Shown in pieces: positions 5,927-11,287 of a DNA stretch of 21,982 nt (positions within the stretch are counted from its first letter, which is position 1; every line of letters begins with the position of its first letter). The stretch comes from a virus. Made by a program: the position numbers and the translations under genes. The notes under the pieces were generated by a model that made no database searches, was not told the origin of the DNA, and worked only from the letters and a program-made list of their open reading frames with translations. The DNA is taken from IMG/VR virus record IMGVR_UViG_3300043544_000062, positions 1-21,982 of that record; one strand, written 5' to 3'.

Positions 5927-6181
5927 TTATTCTATCCTTTCTAATTCAGCCCATTGCTCATTTAAGAAAGTGGTAATATCAGAAATAGCCAATTCAACCG
6001 CTTCTAAAAGTAATTGGCTTCTTTCCAAATTCCATTTAGCAACCCCAATCGCCGTTTCATCTTTCTCTTTATCGGCTTCCTTGAACCATTGTTCAGTGCT
6101 TTTAATATCATCTTCTAATTCTTTTTTAAGCTCTAAATATTTTTGAAGTTTTTGGTATAATTCTTGATTTGTGGTTACCAT
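5927..6181 (-). CDS. Coiled-coil protein, 84 aa
   Basis: Not recognised. Helical and acidic throughout (LQKYLELKKELEDDIKSTEQ, then a second helix in ERSQLLLEAVELAISDIT). It looks like a helical hairpin. AAAAGGTCG lies 21 bases before ATG 6181, and the start context is AAAACTATG, as for its neighbours. Confidence 0.65.
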   Translation of the reverse strand: MVTTNQELYQKLQKYLELKKELEDDIKSTEQWFKEADKEKDETAIGVAKWNLERSQLLLEAVELAISDITTFLNEQWAELERIE

Positions 6182-6223
6182 AGTTTTATTTATTTATTTT
6201 TTCGACCTTTTAAATTTAAGAAA

Positions 6224-6616
6224 CTAATCCCATTCAGCGCCTTGTTCTTCAGCCCATTTCATTGCTATTTCGTGGGACAATCTCCAGTCAATATCTTCTA
6301 ATTTTTTATACAATGCCGATTTTGGAACCTCGCCTTCGAAACATTGATAAAGATAACAAGCCAAAGACATAAGGAACTGCGCTTTATCTTTTGGATTATG
6401 TTCTATGTCTAACCAATACTCATCGGTAAATTCAAATGGTCTTATTAAATCGCTTGGGTCTTCGTATCTTTCCTTTAATGCTTGAACATTCATTTCATAT
6501 AAATCTTTTGCTAAATCGTAATCTGTTTTATATTCTTCATACAAATCTTCGTCGTATCTTCTTAATGCGTCTGCCAATTTTGATAAAGTTGAATTTTTAA
6601 CTAAAAATGCTGACAT
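6224..6616 (-). CDS. Conserved hypothetical protein (MSAFLV-type), 130 aa
   Basis: The N-terminus MSAFLVKNSTLSKLADAL and the later LACYLYQCFEGEVPKSALYK resemble a group of phage and plasmid proteins I have seen without assigned function. It is acidic, soluble and mostly helical. AAAAAGGTCA lies 22 bases upstream, and a second copy lies 29 bases farther at 6667-6675. It is one of the first genes after the origin region, so it is probably expressed early. Confidence 0.7.
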   Translation of the reverse strand: MSAFLVKNSTLSKLADALRRYDEDLYEEYKTDYDLAKDLYEMNVQALKERYEDPSDLIRPFEFTDEYWLDIEHNPKDKAQFLMSLACYLYQCFEGEVPKSALYKKLEDIDWRLSHEIAMKWAEEQGAEWD

Positions 6617-6688
6617 ATTTTTTATTTTTTTTATTTTTTGACCTTTTTACTATTTCATTTAATATTTGACCTTTTAACTTTTTATTTT

Positions 6689-6717
6689 ACTCTGTCTCGC
6701 TTTTGCAAGGACGGGGC
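6689..6717. repeat. Dispersed hairpin element, copy 2
   Basis: Similar to the reverse complement of 3883-3911: both contain ACTCTGTC and, with one base difference, CTTTTGCAAGGACGG. It folds on the plus strand as CTCTGTC with GACGGGG (two G-U pairs). It lies in the 125-base gap 6617-6741, which holds no gene that I can see. Confidence 0.45.
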
Positions 6718-6741
6718 AAGAAAAAAAGCAAAAATTATTTT

Positions 6742-7137
6742 TTAGCACCTTAATTCAACCCTTACCCCGTGTTTTTCTTCAATTACTTTTAACAATTTGT
6801 TTATATCGTTGGAAAGCTTCAGGATTTTTACTGAATGGTTCCAAATGCCCCCTGCACCTTTTTCGCTTTTTATTTCTTCAAGGAAATATTTTCCAAGAAC
6901 CCAATAGAAGCCAATTTCATATTCATATTTTACATTTTCTCCTTTCAAAATTTCCTCCGTTGTTATTCTCACGCCTTTAAATGCTCTATTTTCTGCTTTT
7001 AAGGTTTTCATAGTTTTATTTTTTTGATTTTTGGACCTTTTTTCGACCTTTTGGCTATCCATTTGACTTCCTACTAATGGAACAGCCCTTAAAACTCTTT
7101 TTACTTTTAACAATTTTTTTAAATTTATTGGTTTCAT
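6742..7137 (-). CDS. Hypothetical early protein, 131 aa or 89 aa from an internal start
   Basis: First gene behind the consensus promoter at 7192-7220. Two starts are possible. ATG 7137 has AAAAAGGTCG 26 bases upstream. ATG 7011 has the AAAACTATG context and two copies of the element (7033-7043 and 7044-7052). Between them residues 29-42 are simply translated leader (KVEKRSKNQKNKT), so I favour 7011 for the main protein, with the 7137 start as a fused short ORF or N-terminal extension. The core is strand-rich (RITTEEILKGENVKYEYEIGFYWVLG), ending in a helix and GVRVELRC. No family recognised. Confidence 0.65.
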   Translation of the reverse strand: MKPINLKKLLKVKRVLRAVPLVGSQMDSQKVEKRSKNQKNKTMKTLKAENRAFKGVRITTEEILKGENVKYEYEIGFYWVLGKYFLEEIKSEKGAGGIWNHSVKILKLSNDINKLLKVIEEKHGVRVELRC

Positions 7138-7163
7138 TTTTTTGTTTTTTTACTTTATTTTTG

Positions 7164-7173
7164 CGACCTTTTT
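7164..7173 (-). promoter_or_regulatory. AAAAGGTCG leader element (example of a recurrent motif)
   Basis: AAAAAGGTCG lies just inside the predicted transcript of the 7192-7220 promoter, 26 bases before ATG 7137. Equivalent sites, with the bases between site and ATG in brackets: 2732 (26), 3854 (33), 4277 (25), 4558 (30), 4761 (23), 5282 variant (24), 5901 (18), 6203 (21), 6639 (22), 7033 (21), 8306 (24), 11232 (21), 17754 (37). It is too far from the ATG to be a normal SD. It sits in the 5' leader or between genes, so it is probably an RNA element acting in translation or processing. Confidence 0.6.
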
Positions 7174-7191
7174 ATACTCTATTACACTTTC

Positions 7192-7220
7192 ATTATAACC
7201 TCTATAAGCAAATTTGTCAA
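7192..7220 (-). promoter_or_regulatory. Perfect consensus sigma70 promoter of the early operon
   Basis: TTGACA (7220-7215), 17-base spacer, TATAAT (7197-7192): six of six at both boxes with optimal spacing. Transcription would start near 7185 and run left into the early genes. A palindrome directly upstream may bind a regulator. Confidence 0.8.
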
Positions 7221-7221
7221 G

Positions 7222-7255
7222 ATATTGACCAAATTCCCAGAATATGGTCTAATAT
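7222..7255. promoter_or_regulatory. Imperfect palindrome upstream of the early promoter
   Basis: Left arm ATATTGACCAAATTC (7222-7236) and the reverse complement of the right arm, ATATTAGACCATATTC (7255-7240), match except for one inserted base and one substitution. It abuts the -35 box, a usual place for an activator or repressor site. Confidence 0.5.
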
Positions 7256-7303
7256 ACAAATTTCAATTGAAAATCGAACAAAAAAAACAGTTCAAAACGG
7301 GGC

Positions 7304-7312
7304 TGTGGAAAA
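7304..7312 (-). promoter_or_regulatory. DnaA-box-like 9-mer (one mismatch)
   Basis: Minus strand TTTTCCACA, one base from the consensus TTATCCACA. It is part of a longer direct repeat with the second box: both copies read CTGTGGA, one base, then AACTTT. Confidence 0.5.
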
Positions 7313-7343
7313 CTTTTACATCAAAAAAGGTTCTTCAGGGGCC

Positions 7344-7352
7344 TGTGGATAA
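7344..7352 (-). promoter_or_regulatory. Perfect DnaA-box 9-mer
   Basis: Minus strand TTATCCACA, an exact match to the strong DnaA box, 40 bases from the first copy and in the same orientation. Confidence 0.55.
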
Positions 7353-7360
7353 CTTTAACA

Positions 7361-7415
7361 AATAAAAAAGCCCCCTAGCAAACTGCATCGGATTCGGGGG
7401 CGAAAACCACTAGGG
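7361..7415 (-). terminator. Intrinsic terminator of the lysis operon
   Basis: On the minus strand GCCCCC (7401-7396) pairs with GGGGGC (7375-7370), followed by TTTTTTATT. An alternative outer stem, CCCTAG with CTAGGG (7373-7378 and 7410-7415), is followed by TTTT on the plus strand, so the element may work in both directions. It lies about 50 bases past the lysozyme stop. Confidence 0.65.
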
Positions 7416-7464
7416 TTTTACTTTATAATTAAGACGAAAAAACTTGACAACTATTACAGAGAGT

Positions 7465-8004
7465 TTATTTCCCTAAACAACTTTTGTATGATGTCCATAA
7501 GTAACCTTCCCCGTTTCTAATTTTATTTACTGACCACTCGGTGCTACATTCAAAATCCATAGCACATTCTTCGGTAATTTCGTGCTTATCTATGTGGATT
7601 TGCCAACATCCGTATGCTTTTCCATTATCTCCCCTTAAGTGTTTACAATAAGTGCTTTCTTTCTTTAACATACAAAGCAACAGCCATTCCATTTCTGGAT
7701 ATCTTTCCTTAATATATTTTCTAATTTCTTCTTCTGTCCAATTTTCCCCAATTATATTTCCAAAAACTTTTGGCGTTATATAAGAAAAATAACTACTAAC
7801 GAAACAATTATCTATAACAAAAAATCCTTCAGTATCGAAGGATTTTTGGACAACGGGGGGAGGTTTCAATTCTTTATATTCTTGTTTTTTTTCAATGTAT
7901 TTTTGGCTTTTCCAGAAAGCAAACCCAATCCAAATCCAAAACAATACTCCCAATAACAAAAACAGACACTTCAAAATCAAATCAAGAATCTTTTCTTTTT
8001 TCAT
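7465..8004 (-). CDS. Membrane-anchored lysozyme/transglycosylase-like endolysin
   Basis: An uncleaved-looking signal anchor (residues 9-30, hydrophobic and Trp-rich, after MKKEKILDL) places the rest outside the membrane. The catalytic domain has MLKKESTYCKH with the likely acid Glu116, then GDNGKAYGCWQIH (125-137), which is the Glu-Ser and G-x-x-Q-I pattern of the SLT/goose-lysozyme superfamily. Seven cysteines outside the anchor suggest disulfides. It is the last gene before the terminator and follows two-helix holin candidates, as expected of a lysis cassette. A virion-associated or host-derived transglycosylase is an alternative. Confidence 0.75.
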   Translation of the reverse strand: MKKEKILDLILKCLFLLLGVLFWIWIGFAFWKSQKYIEKKQEYKELKPPPVVQKSFDTEGFFVIDNCFVSSYFSYITPKVFGNIIGENWTEEEIRKYIKERYPEMEWLLLCMLKKESTYCKHLRGDNGKAYGCWQIHIDKHEITEECAMDFECSTEWSVNKIRNGEGYLWTSYKSCLGK

Positions 8005-8041
8005 TGAGAATTAGGGTTCTATATGCCCTACCAGCTTCTGA

Positions 8042-8281
8042 CTAAGGAAGATTTACCCCTACTCTATGCTTCAGCCAATCGTAGACAAAAATTATCAGTG
8101 CCAGACCCAAAAATAAACCTGGTTTCTGACTAATCAAATTAACTTCTTCTGGGAATTGAATTCCTACCCCAGCTATAACAATTCCCAAGATTTTCAAAAT
8201 GTAACTAGCAATTAACCCGAAAACGGGATACTTAACCGCCTTCATTACAGATTTCTCTAATGAGTAATCAGTATTCTTCAT
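8042..8281 (-). CDS. Two-helix membrane protein, holin candidate
   Basis: 79 residues. The hydrophobic segments are YPVFGLIASYILKILGIVIA and PGLFLGLALIIFVYDWL, with a short charged N-terminus. This is holin-sized with holin-like topology, immediately before the lysozyme and behind its own promoter (8319-8347). AAAGGTCG lies 24 bases before the start, which has the AATACTATG context. Small two-helix proteins cannot be assigned with certainty; an antiholin is equally possible. Confidence 0.6.
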   Translation of the reverse strand: MKNTDYSLEKSVMKAVKYPVFGLIASYILKILGIVIAGVGIQFPEEVNLISQKPGLFLGLALIIFVYDWLKHRVGVNLP

Positions 8282-8318
8282 AGTATTTTTTACTATTTTT
8301 ATAGGCGACCTTTACTTA

Positions 8319-8347
8319 ATAATAGTATATTCCTTCCAACTTGTCAA
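8319..8347 (-). promoter_or_regulatory. Sigma70 promoter of the lysis genes
   Basis: TTGACA (8347-8342), 17-base spacer, TATTAT (8324-8319, five of six). A second TTGACA lies at 8360-8355. The predicted start near 8312 falls at the AAAGGTCG element of the downstream gene. Confidence 0.65.
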
Positions 8348-8356
8348 ATCATCTTG

Positions 8357-8518
8357 TCAATAGTTTTCAAGGGCATTTCTACATTCTTCCTCGTATATTT
8401 TATAAGCCAATCTCTTCAAATCTGTTTCTTTGCAATCTTCGCACCCCAAATTTTTTGATTTCTTTTTAGATAACTTATTCTTTTTTCTTTTTCTCCGCCT
8501 TAAAACTGCTCTTTTCAT
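8357..8518 (-). CDS. Small basic protein with a CxxC pair, 53 aa
   Basis: Frame from ATG 8518 (context AAAACTATG) to TGA 8357. A highly basic first half (RRRKRKKNKLSKKK) precedes CEDCKETDLKRLAYKIYEEE. The CxxC pair is single, so zinc would need a dimer or another ligand. Not recognised. It lies between the holin remnant and the lysis promoter. Confidence 0.6.
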   Translation of the reverse strand: MKRAVLRRRKRKKNKLSKKKSKNLGCEDCKETDLKRLAYKIYEEECRNALENY

Positions 8519-8613
8519 AGTTTTATTCTAATCTATTTAGAAAACAAAATCAATCAATTTAAACAATCTCGAACCCAAACCCGCCAAAACAACAATGGTT
8601 TTATTGAAAATTA

Positions 8614-8697
8614 CTATGACCTTTTCTTAATTGAATATTGATACATCTTTGCCACCCAGCCAATAATTCCTCCAATTCCGCCAACGGCAATTATATT
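8614..8697 (-). pseudogene. 3' remnant of a second holin-like gene
   Basis: After the HNH stop another frame reads NIIAVGGIGGIIGWVAKMYQ and ends IKKRS. It resembles the C-terminal helix of the holin candidate at 9344-9529 (IAGIGGIVGYVIKGVSKKRK). It has no start codon and begins at a stop. It looks like the tail of a gene whose 5' part was lost when the HNH gene arrived. The rest of 8519-8613 holds no clear gene. Confidence 0.5.
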
Positions 8698-9347
8698 TCA
8701 ATGTTTAAAATTCTTTTATGAAGCCTTAAATGACAACTTCTACACAAAGTAATTCCATTATCTACACTAAATCTTAATTCTGGAAATTCGGAAAAAAGCT
8801 TTAAATGATGTGCTACAATATCCTTATTGCTGCATTTCTTGCCACACAACCTACAAGTCCAATTATCTCTTTTATACACTTCATTTCTCCAAATAATATA
8901 TTCGAGTGATTTTCTAATTTTTTCGTTTTCGGGCGTAATTCCCCCTTTCCAATTTGGATTTTGACCCTCTTTCCACATTTTACTTCTCATTTTTCTAAAT
9001 TCTTTACCAAATCTTTTTCCCCGTGATGTTTTATTCTTTTTTCTATATTCTGGATTTTGCCATAGTTTCTTAACAGTTTCACTTATTTTTTTCTTTACTT
9101 CTTCTGATAACATTCTGCCCCTTAGTTTTTCACTTAATTTTTTTCTTATTTCTGGTCTTTTCATAGGGTTTTTTTCTCCTCTTAAGCCAGGGCGGGGGTT
9201 GGATAATTTTTCCCTAACTTCTGGTCTTGACATTGCCCTTCTGGTTGCTTCCCTTATTTTTTCTCTAAATTCTGAATTTTGATATAACTTTTTAATGCTT
9301 TCACTTATTTTCTTTTTTTGTTCTTCCGTGCGAGGTTTTTTGTTCAT
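8691..9347 (-). CDS. HNH homing endonuclease with NUMOD3-like repeats
   Basis: The N-terminal two thirds are basic helix-turn repeats (TEEQKKKISESIKKLYQN, then several RPEIRKKLSEKLRGR-like units), typical of NUMOD3 DNA-binding modules. The C-terminal nuclease has CRLCGKKC, then AHHLKLF, VDNGITLC and CRSCHLRLH: a zinc-stabilised HNH with paired CxxC sites. Such genes are selfish and cleave genomes lacking them. The start overlaps the holin candidate stop (ATGA). The flanking holin remnant suggests insertion into a tandem holin pair. No intron core is evident, so it is probably free-standing. Confidence 0.9.
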   Translation of the reverse strand: MNKKPRTEEQKKKISESIKKLYQNSEFREKIREATRRAMSRPEVREKLSNPRPGLRGEKNPMKRPEIRKKLSEKLRGRMLSEEVKKKISETVKKLWQNPEYRKKNKTSRGKRFGKEFRKMRSKMWKEGQNPNWKGGITPENEKIRKSLEYIIWRNEVYKRDNWTCRLCGKKCSNKDIVAHHLKLFSEFPELRFSVDNGITLCRSCHLRLHKRILNIEI

Positions 9348-9529
9348 TTTCTTTTTTTGGAAACCCCCTTAATAACATATCCTACTATTCCCCCTATTCC
9401 CGCAATCGCCAAGCCGAAAAGTTGTCCATCAATTCCTTTAAGTAAAGCCAGAATTTCCAGAATGAAAATCGCTATAATGCCAATTGTTGCCACTATTAGT
9501 TCATCTGCTATTTGAAGGTTTTTGAACAT
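9344..9529 (-). CDS. Two-helix membrane protein, holin candidate, 61 aa
   Basis: Helix one is ELIVATIGIIAIFILEILAL, then a short turn (KGIDG), and helix two is LFGLAIAGIGGIVGYVI with a basic tail (KGVSKKRK). Its size, two-helix hairpin and charged tail fit a class II holin. It overlaps the upstream gene by 29 bases and the HNH gene by four. Another small phage membrane protein cannot be excluded. Confidence 0.65.
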   Translation of the reverse strand: MFKNLQIADELIVATIGIIAIFILEILALLKGIDGQLFGLAIAGIGGIVGYVIKGVSKKRK

Positions 9530-9941
9530 AGCTTTCTAAAAGATAATCAAGATATTTGTCATATTGACCCCAATTAACCTTTAAATACTTTGCAACCATC
9601 TTTTCTATCTTGGTTGCGAAAGCGTGTTCTTTTCTATAAGGACAATCTTTTTGTTCTCCAGCAACTGCTTTTTTGGGTCTTTTTCCTTCTTTTTTTTCTT
9701 GTTCAAATTTGTTTTCCCATTCCTCTATTTCTTTAAAATTAACCCCTCTTTTTATAAGCAAATAACTCTCAATAAGTTCGTGCAAAACAACTAAAAATTC
9801 ATAATCTGGATTTTCCATTTCAGCTACTACAATCTTCAAAATATTTTCTTCTGGAACAGGAGAAACTATCCAATAATAATCTCCTATATCTTTAAATCTT
9901 GTTCTCCAAATAGGTTTTGTGCGAATATTAATTTTCAACAT
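9501..9941 (-). CDS. HELIE-motif metalloprotein (phage peptidase-like), 146 aa
   Basis: FLVVLHELIESYLLIKRG gives His54-Glu55 and Glu58, and CPYRKEHAFATKIEKMVA gives His106 and Glu113. HExxE followed by YxxxHxxA is a pattern I recall from a widespread uncharacterised phage family. It suggests a metal site of zincin type, but the catalytic histidine spacing is not the standard HExxH, so activity is unproven. It lies between the ATP-grasp and holin genes; the start has the AAACTATG context. Confidence 0.65.
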   Translation of the reverse strand: MLKINIRTKPIWRTRFKDIGDYYWIVSPVPEENILKIVVAEMENPDYEFLVVLHELIESYLLIKRGVNFKEIEEWENKFEQEKKEGKRPKKAVAGEQKDCPYRKEHAFATKIEKMVAKYLKVNWGQYDKYLDYLLESYVQKPSNSR

Positions 9942-9944
9942 AGT

Positions 9945-11210
9945 TTAAAAATCTATTCCAAAATCTTTTGCCCTTTCAATCTCTTTTAAAATAACTTCTT
10001 TATCTACAGGTTTTGACAGTGCAAAAGCGGAAACCCCAGATTTCTCATATACATTTAAAGCATCTTCTACTGCTTCTTGGGGGCTATCTCCCAAACCAAC
10101 AATCGTAACAACAGATTCAAATCCAGGAACCGCCCAATAAATATCATCTTTCTGACAAGCAATTCTAAATCTTATTCTATTTCTCCACTTTTTATCAAAT
10201 GAAATATCTACCCAGTTTTTTAAAGCGTCGTTTGTTTCAAGCGTCATTGCAAAAGCATAAGGATACTTAACATCAATCTTTACATCTTCTCCTTTTGCCA
10301 CTTTTTCTATAATTTCTGAATAGTTTCCAATCAAATCTTCGATAGTATACATAGCACTGCCAGGATAGAACCACCTCGCACACCAATCTATTACGGCTAA
10401 TTTTCCGTTTGTATCTTTTCCGATTCTCCCCTCGTTTGAAATTGCTCCCCTCCAATTAACTTCCTTTAAATAAGGAATAAGTTTTACTGCTGTTTCTTTT
10501 ATTGGCTCTGGTAAATCATCTATTGTTGGAACAAATCTCTCGATTTGGCAACCCGCTCCTTTTATTTCAAACCCATAAGCACAAGGTTCTAAAAATTTCT
10601 CTCCGTTAAAAATCAAATCATACCCCGGTTCAATTTCTCCTACTTTCTTTTGAACAACAAAGGGCATTTCATTGTAAAATGGACCAAAATCAATCCTTAA
10701 CCCAGATAATTTCAATTCCAATACTTTATCGTATTTTGGGACATATTTAGGAAATCCGAAGGTTTCTTGGTTGCCTCTGAAGATGTCGAACTTTACATAA
10801 ACTGGTTCTTTTATTTTTCTGAGATACTCTTCTAATTTATCTACTCCAACCACCAATTCTGAAGGCGGGTGTGGAATTTTTAACTCGTCCATTATTTCAA
10901 TTGCTCTCCATCTTTGTAATTCTAATTCTTCTCCCCTCCCAGCTCCCCAAACTATTTTTTTGTCCTTTTCTCTTAAATGGTCTACTAAATCTCCCATTCC
11001 GCAATCTGGAAAATAAATAATATCAGCCCAATCTAAATCATCAAAAAAGTAAATACTTTTATCTACCATTCCCTTCCCTGGTACATAATCCATAAAATCT
11101 GGAAATCCCGTTCCAGCCCAAAAGGTAAAATACTTAACCTTGTGTCCGTCTTCTTTTAATCTTTCAGCGTGAGCTGTGGCTAAATTGGTATCCCAAATCA
11201 GGAATTTCAT
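9945..11210 (-). CDS. PurD-like ATP-grasp ligase
   Basis: 421 residues, close to the usual length of GAR synthetase. A Rossmann-like pre-ATP-grasp domain (MKFLIWDTNLATAHAERLKE, ADIIYFPDCG) is followed by IPHPPSELVVG and EPVYVKFD with a candidate ATP-binding Lys140. Then come VVQKKVGEIEPGYDLIFNG, NWRGAISNEGRIG and AVIDWCARWFYPG, which stand where PurD has its metal-binding EFNCRFGDPE. The end (VTIVGLGDSPQEAVEDALNV) matches the PurD C-terminal domain. The altered metal ligands (Asp-Trp-Cys in place of Glu-Phe-Asn) suggest a changed substrate. ATP-grasp enzymes join a carboxylate to an amine; the substrate here is unknown. AAAAGGTCA lies 21 bases upstream. Confidence 0.75.
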   Translation of the reverse strand: MKFLIWDTNLATAHAERLKEDGHKVKYFTFWAGTGFPDFMDYVPGKGMVDKSIYFFDDLDWADIIYFPDCGMGDLVDHLREKDKKIVWGAGRGEELELQRWRAIEIMDELKIPHPPSELVVGVDKLEEYLRKIKEPVYVKFDIFRGNQETFGFPKYVPKYDKVLELKLSGLRIDFGPFYNEMPFVVQKKVGEIEPGYDLIFNGEKFLEPCAYGFEIKGAGCQIERFVPTIDDLPEPIKETAVKLIPYLKEVNWRGAISNEGRIGKDTNGKLAVIDWCARWFYPGSAMYTIEDLIGNYSEIIEKVAKGEDVKIDVKYPYAFAMTLETNDALKNWVDISFDKKWRNRIRFRIACQKDDIYWAVPGFESVVTIVGLGDSPQEAVEDALNVYEKSGVSAFALSKPVDKEVILKEIERAKDFGIDF

Positions 11211-11287
11211 AAAATTATTTTATCTATCATTTGACCTTTTGATATGTTCCTTCTATTGGTTGTGATGAAATGGATATAGTCATAGGA

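Larger units (their letters stand above)
7186..7365. other. Candidate replication origin
   Basis: This intergenic stretch has two DnaA-box-like 9-mers in the same orientation (7304-7312 and 7344-7352), an AT-rich segment (about 7250-7295), a palindrome and a consensus promoter. It lies between a terminator and the replication-type genes. The full gene-free gap 7138-7464 holds these elements and the terminator at 7361-7415. Assignment as an origin is inference. Confidence 0.45.

Noticed and set aside
7440-7460. TTGACA on the plus strand near 7443
   Set aside because: No plausible -10 box or plus-strand gene downstream.
8520-8613. A possible 19-codon reading frame beginning at an ATT where an ATG would be expected after an AAAAGGTCA element
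   Set aside because: No standard start codon and too short; probably decayed sequence beside the HNH insertion.
11227-11283. An 18-codon ORF (MTISIS...) between the fibre and ATP-grasp genes
   Set aside because: Very short with no motif or SD, although its start reads CCTATG; chance is likely.
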